Shown: positions 1-10,737 of the stretch, piece after piece
Numbering within the stretch: position 1 is the first letter of the stretch
How the letters are laid out: each line of letters opens with the position of its first letter
Assembly (NCBI GenBank): GCA_022749755.1
Contig: CM040447.1
Location: forward strand, 16,095,087 to 16,159,086
Length of the DNA stretch: 64,000 nucleotides
Source of the DNA: Azadirachta indica
Lineage: Eukaryota > Streptophyta > Magnoliopsida > Sapindales > Meliaceae
Direction: 5' to 3'
The notes under the pieces: generated by a model
Database searches by the model: none
What the model was told of the DNA's origin: nothing
What the model saw: only the letters and a program-made list of their open reading frames with translations
Made by a program: the position numbers and the translations under genes

Positions 1-736
1 GAAAGGATCTCAATGTGATTATCAATTTTCATTTCCTTATGTTTGAATTCCAATCACCAATCAGAAGCTCCATCCCAGTATGCACTACCATGAAATCGAG
101 ATACATTGTTAAGAAACGACTTCGAAGAATCATACACTCTCCAAGAATTAGTTCTGAGGTATACAGAGCAGCATAATGGAATTCATACAACAAATCTCGT
201 TTTTCATCTAACAATTTCATTATTAAAACCAACTTGTAGTCATTGGTCACGAGATGTAGTCCGAAGCCAACTTTAGTTGAGTGAAGCCTTATATAATATT
301 GTGAAATGATTCCAAGTCTTGGAAGAGTTCTGGACTCTTGCGTTGCAATGTTCCATAAAGTTACGAGATTAGTTATTCCAATTATAATAATTATGCCACT
401 ATAAGGACCCCAAACCGATCCAATTACGGGTTGTTGAGGATCAAGATCTTGTAATGACAAGTCTTCAAGTGTTTCATCAGGGTGCAAAGCAAGAAAATCT
501 TTCAGATAGACTCATTGTGAGCGATCATCTGCTTGCCGTCGTATCACTCCTCTTTTAACCTCCTTTGTATAAATAACAATTAGACAGGTATTGTTCTTAT
601 CTTTAAGGTGTTTGTTGATGAAAATTGGGTCTTCAATTAAAAATACCCACTCTAATCGCAATAGCGATTTCACCGGTAGCTTTGCTAGAATTTCAATCAG
701 CATATGGTGAAGTGAATCTCCATTCTCTATCACCAT
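1..736 (-). pseudogene. F-box/FBA protein pseudogene, runs off the left edge
   Basis: F-box proteins are the substrate-recognition subunits of SCF ubiquitin ligases. The ATG at 736 opens a frame with the F-box core LPVKSLLRL, but the following RCVCKSW block found in the two intact paralogues of this window is missing. In-frame with it, a TGA at about 512-514 stops translation. The same frame then resumes with HPDETLEDLSLQDLDPQQP, closely matching the FBA region of the gene at 18957-20084. At about position 165 the frame shifts: after VYT/LYT-SE the next frame continues NSWRVYDSSK, as expected for this family. The rest of the FBA domain lies beyond the window. It is therefore a decayed paralogue with one nonsense codon, one frameshift and one small deletion. 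The identification as F-box/FBA is firm; the possibility that the stops are sequencing errors cannot be excluded. Confidence 0.85.
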
Positions 737-1517
737 TATTCCTTGAATATTCTAGTTTCTTAATCAGAAGTATCCTCATCCTTTCATCGCAAAGTTAGTT
801 ACTGCAAACAAATATCAGTTAATATATATTCGAATTTAAGTGGTAAATCAATATGGTAGCGAAGTAAATTTGAATTCAAGGTCTGGTATTCCAAGCGTAT
901 TGAAATTGGATTTAACCATGAAGGGATAAATAATTTAAGATATTATTGTTTTGGTTTACTTTAAACAGCAAAACTTGGCTATGTATCAACTTGATATATG
1001 TACTTTAAAACAAAAATCAATTTTTACTTTTTTTGACAATAATGATCACCAAAACCAAAAATTGCAGCAAAAAAGAAATCTGTTATTAAATATTTTCTGT
1101 TTATTATTTTTTCTATTTTTCCTCAGTCTATTATCAGGACAAGAATTGTTTTTGCATGATTCCAAAATTAGTATACATCATTTTTATTATGTTTTGTGTG
1201 TGTGTGTGTGTCAAAGAAAATGCAGTGTAAGGTTCCCGAAATTCATTATTTATGCAGTGTGCAAAAATTATGAATCATAATCAAAGAAACGATGCAAGAT
1301 AAATATACATCATATTCAGTATGTCATGCATTTTTTTGCTAAAATTCTGTCTTACTAAAATACTTTCCAAAAACCTTTTCTGACTTAAACATCAGAGGAT
1401 TTTTGCTGAGAAACTGACTTTCATCAAATTGTATTTCCTTTCGCAGGTCCATTTATCACACAAGAGAGGGATTGTTGTTCGGTATTAGGTTTCCTTAAAA
1501 AATTGGTATTAATAACT
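737..1517. other. Non-coding 5' flank of the F-box pseudogene, duplicated elsewhere
   Basis: No gene is seen. The segment around 1007-1056 (acaaaaatcaattttta followed by tgacaataatga) and the segment 1223-1294 (cagtgtaa, then aaatcat/gaatcat, then aagaaac) match, in the same order and orientation, the flank of the F-box gene at 20178-20216 and 20354-20427. The two flanks are thus parts of one duplicated unit. A short (TG)n run lies at about 1194-1210. An open frame at 951-1280 is low-complexity and is not supported. Confidence 0.6.
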
Positions 1518-4500
1518 AGCGCTGTCGATAGGAAACTGAACAAAAACCCATCTAGTTTCCTGTGATTTTAACTAGATAGAAATGGCACTGAGAGATAGAA
1601 GCCATCAATCCAAGCGCTAGCCATTTGAGAGAAACCGCCAAGAAGAAGAGTTAGCAGATCCAAATTCTCATGTAGATAGACATGAAAAAGAATCCCTGAA
1701 TCATGAGAGATCGGATTCAAGAACAAGTTTGGATCTGTAACCTTAAAGTCAAGCTAGAGTTCATGTAGAAATTGCGAAAGTAACTCGGTTGCAAAGAGAA
1801 TTGGAGGAAAGTAGAAGGCAACATATTGATAAAGCAAGAAAGTGGAGCTGTTAGAGAGTAAAACTAATTATTCGGAGAAGAGCTCTAAGAGCTTAAAAGG
1901 ATGATTCAGACGAATGTAAAGGGGGTCTAGGCAATAGAAATTGTAGTGCCTTCTGAGTTTGAAAAAAGTGGCATGCCAGAGATAAATGCTGAAGTTTAAA
2001 GAAGAACAGCTTTATGCAGGAGGTCTGGTGTAAGCATATTGCTAGAAAATGACCCTACATGAGGAAAAGATACAAAGAAGCTCAAAAAGGAAAGGTAAAA
2101 GTGATTAAGCATTAACCGACAATAAAGCCATGATGTATGAATCTGAGTGCATCGACCATCATACAAGATAGGCCAACACAAACGCCATTATGCATCGAGC
2201 ATGATCGTGAGAATTCTAAGCGTGCAATGGAGTAAAGCATTTATTCGTGTGAGATGCGTTCTTACTTGAACTAAAAGCACCAAAAAGAGAGGGAAGTATC
2301 CATTTAGGCGAATATTTAATTGATGCCATGATTTAGGCGTAAAATGAAGTTTAAAGAGAGAATATGGTGGAGTAGATAATTAGTAGACAATATATAAAGT
2401 AATATATCAAGAAAGTAATGGAGGAGTTGAAGGCTAAAAGGAAGCAAAAGTAGCAACAGTAAGATAGATCAACAAACCTTAGGTTTGTTTTTGATTCTCT
2501 ATTTACCTAAGAGATCATGGACTTGGTGCTATGTAGGAAATTTAAAACGCCTTAAATAGTGACCTACATTGGAAAGTCTAACCCCATATTACACGGCAAA
2601 TTGTTTAGAGAAATGATGTTTATCCAAGATCTAACAAAGCTTTAAATATGTAAACCTTTCCTTTTAACGCTAGAACGACAAGCTAGAAAGTGATATCAAA
2701 ATTTGACGCTTGGTATTTTAGGAAGTTTCAAACAATTGTGCGATGCATTTGTGAATGAGTTTAGAAGAGTAGCTATGACCATGAAAAACCCAAGCTAATT
2801 GTTATTGCTGAAATAGGGACGAGAAGAAAGCCTTAAGAAATTTGTGAAAAGTTATTAGAATGAGGTTATGGAGTTAATACGTATAATCATTTGTTGGCAC
2901 TTAAAGGCCTCAGGAGGGGATTAAGATTGGACAAAGGGTTCTTTGCAATGCACAAATATATAGTGAATAAGTATGAATTAGCAAGCAAGGAACTTTTTAA
3001 TAAAATTAAGATTGAGGATCAAATGCTCCTAAGATAAAAGGAAGAAAAAAATTAGAAGTTCTTCATTGCGTAACAGGTCACCAAACACTCGACTTGGAAA
3101 TAGGAGAGATCCTTCTAGAGAAAATTTCAAGTTAGGTCAAATTAGGGATCAAGATTTCAGATGCCTACAACCTAAAAGACATAATAATCTAGCACCGATA
3201 GAAGATAAGCTACCACCACCACCTCAAGATGGATCGAAAAGAGTGGCCCAAATATAAGACAAAAAGAAATTTACTCCTTTTAATATGCCTTTATCAGAGA
3301 TATATAAGGACATCAAGGATTAAGGGATGATGTTGCCTAGACCTCGCCCCATGAAATCTAGTTCTGAGAAAAGGACTTAAGACAAGTTATGTGAGTTTCA
3401 TCAGGATAAAGGCATAACACATAGCAATGTATAGATATGAGGGAATAGATAGAGGTCCTGGTCAAGAATAATTACTTGGAGATATATGTGGATCAATCAT
3501 GTAGACAAAACAGCCCAAATTATAAAGATCACAAAGATGATTCTATTTAAAAAAGTATAGTGATATCTAAAAGGCTAACATTAGCTGGAAATTCCAACAA
3601 GGAAAAATTACTCCAAATATTCTTTGCCAAATCCCATGATAGGAGTGCACATCATGAATCTACATGTGAAGAAGAAGCCATAGCCACTATTCTGATAATG
3701 TTTATACATGAGGATGAAGTGTAAGTGAGTTACCTGCATGATGATACTCTTATGGTGACTTTAGGATTTGAACCTTTTGATGTGAGTAGGATATTGGTGG
3801 ATATTGGTAGTTGTGCAGATATTATTTTCAAAAGCACACTTGACTCTGAAAATAAAAGACCTGAAGCTAGGGTCGACAGATATAGCTCTATATAGATTTA
3901 AAGACTCTTGTACTTTTTCCCTAAGCACAGTTTAGTTGCTAGTAACTATGGGAAGTTAACCAAATAAAAAAACTATAATGGTAATGTTTCAGGTGGGCAA
4001 ATTTGAAGATTCTATACACAAGAATCATGGGAAGGCCATTCTTAAAATTCATGAAGGCTGTCAAGTGCATACATTATTTGAAATTGAAATTCAAATCAAG
4101 AGATGGCATTAGTGTGTTCAGAAGAGGCTAAAAGGAAGCCAATAGTTACTTTGTAATTTCCTCAGAAGGATTATACTATATCACCAAATGACGATTTGAG
4201 CAGGTGTAGTAAATACAAAAAACTTTAAGTATATTGGGTCAAGAAGAAAGAAGACCCATGGTAGAACTTGTGGAGAAACTAGAAAACTTGGTACTGGATC
4301 ATAAAAATCCTGAGAAAGCAGCCAAGATTGAGTCACAATTAACTGAGGTGGAAAAAGAATGGCTCAGGAAATTCTTGAGAGAGCACAAAGATGTGTTTTT
4401 CTTGGATTCATAAAGATATACCAAGCATTGACTTGAGAGTAATTTCATGGTTGCTTTCTTAAAGGTAAAGTTCACCCAGGAAGTTCACTATCCTACGTGC

Positions 4501-4860
4501 TTAGCCAATATGGTCATTGTAAAAAAAGCTAATGGAAAGTGAGGGATGTTTGTATTTCACATATTTGAACAAATATTGTCTCAAAGAAGGTTTTATATTC
4601 CCTAAGATAGATCAGTTAGTGGATTTAACAACGAGTCACGGTCTCTTGAGTTTCATGTATACTTTCTTAGGCTACAATCAAATTAGGATGCATAAGCTGG
4701 ATCAAGAGAAAACGACATTCATTATGGATCACAATTTATATTATTACATGGTGATGCCTTTTAGATTTTAGAATATAAAAGCAAATTTCCAAAGACTGGT
4801 GAATTGGGTGTTCAAGCCTTTGATAAAAAATGTAATAGAAGTTTATGTGGTGGTATGATC
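1518..4860 (+). mobile_element. Decayed Ty3/gypsy retrotransposon (Tat-like), no LTRs recognised
   Basis: A PBS-like stretch, agcgctgtcgataggaaac at about 1519-1538, resembles the ggcgccgtctgtgggaa type that starts the internal region of many plant gypsy elements. Downstream, with many in-frame stops, come a gag-like region (about 2500-3060), a protease trace with ILVDIGSCADIIF at about 3790-3835, and a reverse transcriptase N-terminal region. No Asp-Asp box or integrase is seen, so the 3' half is lost. All reading frames are broken, so the element is old and dead. Confidence 0.75.
4255..4860 (+). pseudogene. Gypsy reverse transcriptase fragment
   Basis: In the plus strand a linker (VELVEKLENLVLDHKNPEKA) is followed by KFLREHKDVF, then a stop, then a frame starting near 4532 with LNKYCLKEGFIFPKIDQLVD, LLSFMYTFLGYNQIRMH and YYYMVMPFRF. 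These are the classical gypsy RT blocks (LNKACPKD.FPLP.ID, SFMDA.SGYNQI, YCY.VMPFGL in the family). Stops occur at about 4413 and 4540 and the end at 4769 is followed by more gypsy-like peptide. The Asp of the SFMDAYSGYNQI block is replaced (SFMYTFLGYNQI). Non-functional. Confidence 0.85.
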
Positions 4861-5112
4861 ACCAAATAAGTAAAGTGGAGGATCATATACAACACTTAAA
4901 AGGAAACCTTTTCACTTCAAAGAAAGTAATCTAAAGAAATGTGCCTTCAGCGTCAGCTCAAGCAAATTTTTGAGTTTTATGGTTAACAAACGTGGAATAA
5001 AAGCTAGCTGTTTACAAATACTTTAACATGTATATGTGTGACTGTAATTGCACAGGTCATGATAACGACAACGCTAACGTGTGTGTGACTACAAGTACAG
5101 GGGTCATGATAA
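4861..5112. other. Unassigned junction between two gypsy elements, with a short direct repeat
   Basis: No gene is seen. Two related segments, one at about 5035-5063 and one at about 5079-5112, share tgtgtgact and ggtcatgataa, giving an imperfect direct repeat of about 30 bp with a 44-bp period right beside the truncated LTR. It may be filler DNA from break repair. Confidence 0.5.
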
Positions 5113-5840
5113 GTAATAAAATTTTTTATGATTAATCTTGAACTTTATTTTATGTATGGCTGGATTTATTTTCTAAGATAATGATTTAATCTATTGAAAA
5201 TATCTACTTTTTGATATTGTGTTATTTTTTATATTTGATATCTAGTGTTGAGTATTTATAATAATGATTAATGCTGTTAAATATCTGGCTAATATTTGAA
5301 TGAACTATGGACTGATATGATCTAAGAGGTAATTATCAGGTTTAAATCGTGTAATAAATACAGTAAATTACATGTTAGATAGAAATATACTAATATGATT
5401 TATGTAGTTTATTTAGAAATTATCACTAATTGTAATACACTCCCATTTAATTAATTTCACATAAAAATATAGTGAATTATTAGGTGTGAAATAATTTCGA
5501 TTGATCTCGAAAGAGACTGTCAAATAAATTAGCATAATTAACTGGCAATATAGATATTAATTCAAAATAACATCAATTAAAGAATTTGATGCAACCAAGT
5601 CCGATAAAATCATTAGCTCTATTAAATCTTTTAATTAATTTGTTAAGTAATTAATTTTTGTCTATTTTAATATCCCATTCAAATTAATAATCGATTCTTC
5701 AAATAAATTCAAAATTAATTATTTTCGGTACTTAACTGGTTGCATTCCTTGTGGGATCGACATCTTCTTATCATTAAATTACTTGTTAGAATTTTGTGCA
5801 CTTGCGGGTATTGCGCACACACTGTACAAATCATAAAACA
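5113..5840 (+). repeat. 5' LTR of the Athila-like element, 5'-truncated
   Basis: From ttttttatgattaatcttga (5119) onward the sequence runs parallel to the 3' LTR from about 11477, ending in tcataaaaca at 5840 versus tcacacaaca at 12194. The match begins abruptly at about 5113, in the middle of the LTR, so the first half of this copy is missing. Confidence 0.85.
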
Positions 5841-5846
5841 AATTTT

Positions 5847-5864
5847 TGGTACCGTTGCCAGGAA
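5847..5864 (+). other. Primer binding site, tRNA-Asp type
   Basis: tggtaccgttgccaggaa lies 6 bases after the LTR end. It differs at three positions from the tggcgccgttgccgggga PBS that Athila-type elements use, which pairs with the 3' end of tRNA-Asp. Confidence 0.75.
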
Positions 5865-6002
5865 ATGTTAAATTCTTTTAATATCGATTTGGATTGATTT
5901 TGAGTTTATTTTATTTTTTTTTATTTTAGGTGTTTTCTTTGGTGCATCAAAGAAAAAAGAAGCGCGAAGAAATAAACATCAAGGCAGCCGTAAATTAACA
6001 TT

Positions 6003-7640
6003 ATGGAACAAAATTTTGGGGATAATGTTAGAGCCGAAAATCAGCGAGTTTTAAGGGAATATGCTATTCCAATAATTAGTGGAGCTTTAAGCAGTATTAG
6101 GAGACCGACCATTCAAGCAAACAACTTTGAGATCAAACTAGCCATTATTCAGATGATTCAAACCTTAGTGCAGTTCAGTGGGTTGGCACATAAAGATCCG
6201 AATGTCTATATTGTAAATTTTTTGGAAATCTGTGACACCTTCAGATATAATAGTGTGTTAGATGATGCAATCAAGTTAAGGCTTTTTCCATTCTTATTGA
6301 GGGACAAGGCAAAAAGTTGGCTGAGTTCACTTCCTCTAAGAACCATCACCACTTGGGATGATTTAGCTCAGAAATTTTTGGCAAAATATTTTCCTCTGAT
6401 AAAGACAAGAAAGTTAAAGAATGACATCATTACCTTTTCCTCACATGAAATGGAGTCATTATATAAGGCGTGAGAAATGTACAAGGATATGATGAGGAGA
6501 TGCGTAAACCATGGTTTGCCTAAATGGCTTAAAGTTCAAATATTCTATAATGGTTTGAGAAGTTTAATAAGAACACTTGTAGATGCAGCAACAGTAGACG
6601 CAATAATGGGGAAAAACGATTGATGTGGCTTATAATTTGTTAAAAGAGATGGCCATAAATGCTTATCAATGTCCAACAGAATGCTCAACATCTAAAAAAG
6701 CCTTGGGAGTTTATGAAGTTGATAACATTACTGCACTCACCGTTCAGCTAATTACATTAACCATGCAACTTGGAGCCATGATAGTGAATGTCATCCATAT
6801 TCCACTAGTGATTTATGAGTTGTATGGTGGTAACCACCCAAGCATTGATTGTCAAGTTGGTAATACATTTGCTCCTTCATCTTCAGAACAAGTTCAATAT
6901 GTTAGATATTATAATCAATAACAGAATAACCCTTACTCTAACACTTATAATCAAGGATGGTAGAATCATCCTAAGTTTCTAGGAGGGATAATCAAAATTC
7001 CATGCAAGCAACTCTTAGTTTTCAACCTCAAGAGAACAGAGTGAACTTAGAAGATGCCCTTGCTCAGCTCACTATGAACACTTCTAAGTTTATGATAAAG
7101 ATCAAAATTACATTGCAAAATCAAGCAGCATCTATCTAGAATCTTGAGGTATAAGTCGGTTAATTAGTAAAGTTATTAATGGATAAGTAGCAAAGCTCCT
7201 TACCAAGTAATACTGAGACAAATCCAAATGAGCAAGTGATTGCAGTCACACTTCGGAGTGGAAAACAATTGATAGAGCCATAAAGCAATTTGGAAGAGGC
7301 AATATAAGGGAAATAAGTTAATGCACCACCCACAAAGGACAACTACAATGAGGAGCAAGTTAAAAACAGCACCAACACTTCTATGAAAGCAAGTTCTTTA
7401 AAGTCACAATTAGAAGCATCAAGCCCTTCAAACAAATATATGCCACCTCCACTATATATGCCACCAATACCTTTCCCTCAAAGGTTGGCAAAGCCAAAGA
7501 AAAATTTTCAAACCAATGCAATCTTGGAGCAATTCAAAAAGGTGTGAATCAGCATCCCTTTCCTAGATGTAATTCAAAAAATTCCGTCTTATGCTAAGTT
7601 TCTCAAAAACTTAGTGACCAACAATAGACGATTCAAAAAA
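6003..7640 (+). pseudogene. Athila-like gag
   Basis: The frame starts at ATG 6003 with MEQNFGDNVRAENQR and contains FLEICDTFRYNSVLDDAIKL, LRDKAKSWLSSLPLRTITTW and DDLAQKFLAKYFPL, the retrotransposon-gag (capsid) hallmarks of this lineage. A TGA at 6471-6473 interrupts it; the same reading continues with MYKDMMRRCVNHGLPKWLK. A frameshift near 6610-6625 moves to a frame with AYNLLKEMAINAYQCPTE. Further stops (about 6919, 6961) break the nucleocapsid part. The product would have packaged the element's RNA; it can no longer be made as a full protein. The equivalent region of the second copy (20875-21630, minus) starts with the same residues. Confidence 0.85.
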
Positions 7641-8474
7641 CATTAAAAGGTGATGTTAAATAAAGTGTGCAGCGCAATCTTGCAAAAGAAATTGCTAACA
7701 AAGTTAAAAAATCCAGAGAGTTTCACCATACATTGCACTATTGGAAATTGTTATTTTGAAAAGACTTTATCTAATTTGGGTGCAAGTAGTAACTTGATGC
7801 CTTTTTCTATTTTCAGGAAATTAGGACTTAGTGAAGCTAAGGCAACAACCATCTCTCTATAATTAGTGGATCAATCGATCAAACATCCAAGAGAGGTAGT
7901 TGAAGATGTATTGGTCAAAGTTGGCAAATTCATATTTCCAATGGATTTTGTGGTGTTAGATATGGAATAAGACCATGAGATTCCTCTCATTTTTGGTAGG
8001 CTTTTCTTAGCCACCAGTGGAGCTTTGATTAATGTTAAACATAGTAGGTTAACATTGAGGGTGAATGATGAAGAGATTAAGTTTAGCAATTTTCATGACA
8101 TGAAATCTCCAAATGAGTCAAGTACTTGTCATAAGGTAGATGTCATCAATAGTTGTGTAGTGGATGTTCTTGAAGATAAGATAAAGGAGTTTTGAAATGA
8201 GGTATATAAGAATGCCAAAATTTGCAAGGAGACAAAAGAGTGGCATGATAGAATGGTTCTTAAGAGATATTTTGCACCGGGTCATCGTGTTCTATTGCTC
8301 AACTGGAGTTCAAAGTTGTTTTTGAGCAAATTTAAGACAAGATGGTTCGGTCTATTCATGATTAAGAAAATACTTTCCTTTGGTACGGCTAAACTAAAAG
8401 ATAAGAATGGGCACGTTTTTTTGAGTCAACGGCCAACGGTTGAAGTACTATTACGGAGAAGAAGAAAAGAGTGA
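7641..8474 (+). pseudogene. Protease region fused to the integrase C-terminal tail
   Basis: At 7650-8120 the frame reads FTIHCTIGNCYFEKTLSNLG, then ASSNLMPFSIFRKLGL. This is the aspartic protease core of Athila-type pol, where the catalytic DLGAS is here NLGAS. It continues past TAA/TAA stops (7860, 7968) to FVVLDME and IPLIFGRLFLATSGA. At about 8190, without any RT or RNase H, it passes to EWHDRMVLKRYFAPGHRVLL and LSKFKTRWFGLF (8235-8474), the end of the integrase with its GPY-like segment. About 2.5-3 kb of pol expected between the two is gone. The protein is dead; the element would depend on helpers. Confidence 0.85.
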
Positions 8475-8536
8475 AGTTAAAATTCGTCACAAAGACCCTA
8501 TTTGATTGAGGAAGAACTTGGTCTAGTTGAAGATGT

Positions 8537-9328
8537 TAAACTTTATGCTGTTTGAGAGGCAACCCAAGGTTTTCGAAAAGAAGAAGATGATCTTTACAAT
8601 GCATGAAGGAGTTATTCAAATCAGGTGTTATTCGTTCCTTTTCCTTCTCTTAGCACTTTTAATATTTTATTTCGCTTTCAACTTAATCTATTCATTACAT
8701 GATCTTTAATTTCGAACATTGAGGACAATATTAGGTTTAAGTTTGGGGGTAGAGTTACTTGAAATAGATTTTTGTGGTAATTCCTTTTTTTCATTTTTCT
8801 TACACTTTATGCTGTTTGGGAGGCAACCCAAGGTTTTCGAAAAGGAGAAGATGATCTTTACAATGCATGAAGGAGTTATTCAAATCAGGTGTTATTCGTT
8901 CCTTTTCCTTCTCTTAGCACTTTTAATATTTTATTTCGCTTTCAACTTAATCTATTCATTACATGATCTTTAATTTCGAACATTGAGGACAATGTTAGGT
9001 TTAAGTTTGGGGGTAGAGTTACTTGAAATAGATTTTTGTGGTCATTTCTTTTTTTCATTTTTCTTACACTTTATGCTATTTGGGAGGCAACCCAAGGTTT
9101 TCGAAAATGAGAAGATGATCTTTATAATGCATGAAGGAGTTATTCAAATCAGGTGTTATTCGTTCCTTTTCCTTCTCTTAGCACTTTTAATATTTTATTT
9201 CGCTTTCAACTTAATCTATTCATTACATGATCTTTAATTTCAAACATTGAGGACAATGTTAGGTTTAAGTTTGGGGGTAGAGTTACTTGAAATAGATTTT
9301 TGTGGTAATTTCTTTTTTTCATTTTTCT
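8537..9328 (+). repeat. Three tandem copies of a 264-bp unit
   Basis: Units at 8537-8800, 8801-9064 and 9065-9328 are nearly identical. Each begins at (c)actttatgctgtttg, contains gggaggcaacccaaggtttt, a T-rich stretch, cattgaggacaat and the G-rich aagtttgggggtag. The open frames across each unit (ending YSLHDL) are a by-product of the repeat. The unit lies just 3' of pol, where many plant gypsy elements carry variable tandem repeats. The G-rich box in every unit resembles a polypurine tract. Confidence 0.95.
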
Positions 9329-10721
9329 TACACTTTTTCGTGTTTATTTTCTTGTATTGAGTCACTTCCTTGCTTTATAAGAAGTTTGTGGAAATAAATT
9401 AGCCATGCCAATTTTATCCTTGTTCTAACTAGTTTTCATTTGTTCATGCTTATATTATAAATGCACTTCATATCAAAGTTGATTAAAATCTTGATTTGAT
9501 GAATTCACAGAGTTAGAATATGATATGCAAGATATTATAGACTCATATAACCCTTTTTCAATGAGCTTTTGAGCCTTTGAATGTTAATTTTGAGTATTAT
9601 ATAACTACTCTACATATATTCTTATTATCGTTTCATTCTAGTGATCTCATTTTGTTTTGTTTTGGTTATTTAACTTGATTTTTCATGTTTTGGATGCAAG
9701 ATTAATTGTATGACACATGAGAAAGGATTCCAGGGCTTGTTTGAACTGTTTGACCCTTTCTAGCCAACCTTATACATGTTTCCCTAATTAACTACTTTGA
9801 GCCTCAAGTTAATCTCTTTTTCTTTCATAAAACCAACAAAACACAAACCTAATAGCTAAAATTATTGATTTATTCCTTATGGGAATTTTTGAGCTATTAT
9901 AGAATTGTAATGGTGTATGCTTCAAAATAAATTTTGGGGTTATAGCTATTTATGTGCTTGTGAATAAAAAACAATAATAATTGATGCACAAAAAAAAAGG
10001 AAGAAGAAAAAAGGAAAAAGAGAAAAGAAAGATAGAAAAAGGAATAAAGACGCATAGTCTTAATTTTATTGAGTAACCGAGACTCTTGGCTAGTTAAGTA
10101 ACGAACTCTCATGGAAAAAGGTAAAATAAGGAGAAACATAAGAAAAGTTGTGCTGTTGAAAAAAAAAAAGAAAAAAAAAGTGAAGATGAATGAGGAATGG
10201 TGAGATTTATCGTTAAGTGAAATTTAAAGATAGATGGTAGAAGCATATGTTTGAAGTTCCAAAAAATTTGATTTATTTTTAATCTATGCTTTCTTATAAC
10301 TATCTCACCCATTAGACTTATTACAACCATGAAAATTAAGTTAGTAGTATTCTTTTTATGAGATCACTATCATCACATCAGAAATAGCGTATTGTTTTAT
10401 CATTAAAAATCTAAGCATAATGCTTATCTTATTTTTAATCTATGCTTACTTAATAGTGATCGTCTTGGTGAAAATTGGAGTTCTGGACTTCAATGCATGC
10501 TATGTTCTGATAATGTGAAGGATGATATGACAAAGGATGATCAATTTATGACTATCGCACACTACACATGAGCATATCAAATGAAATCATGTTAATATTT
10601 GGATATTTGAATGATTGAGTTTATATTTTGTCGTATTCTCATTGGCCATGAAATCATTAATATGGAAGTTAATTTGTATAGTTGAGTCTTTTAATTTTTC
10701 TTTTCCTTGAAGATGAGCAAA
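9329..10721 (+). other. 3' non-coding region of the Athila-like element
   Basis: No coding sequence is supported. An A/G-rich stretch (9985-10045) creates spurious minus-strand open frames. The segment 10335-10400 (gttagtagtattctttttat, then cacatcagaaatagc) recurs at 20811-20875 in the second Athila copy. Confidence 0.6.
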
Positions 10722-10737
10722 TGCTAAGTTTAGGGGT
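10722..10737 (+). other. Polypurine tract
   Basis: gctaagtttaggggta immediately precedes the LTR start. A purine-rich run here is the expected primer for plus-strand DNA synthesis. The last purine and the first LTR base are uncertain by a few bases. Confidence 0.6.

Noticed and set aside
951..1280. Open frame of 109 codons on the plus strand
   Set aside because: Low-complexity, no family resemblance, and lies in the duplicated non-coding flank of the F-box genes.
8527..9237. Three similar open frames ending YSLHDL that looked like a small membrane-protein family
   Set aside because: They are a by-product of the 264-bp tandem repeat in the Athila-like 3' region.
9897..10330. Two minus-strand open frames rich in Phe and Leu
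   Set aside because: They arise from an A/G-rich stretch of the plus strand in retrotransposon non-coding sequence.
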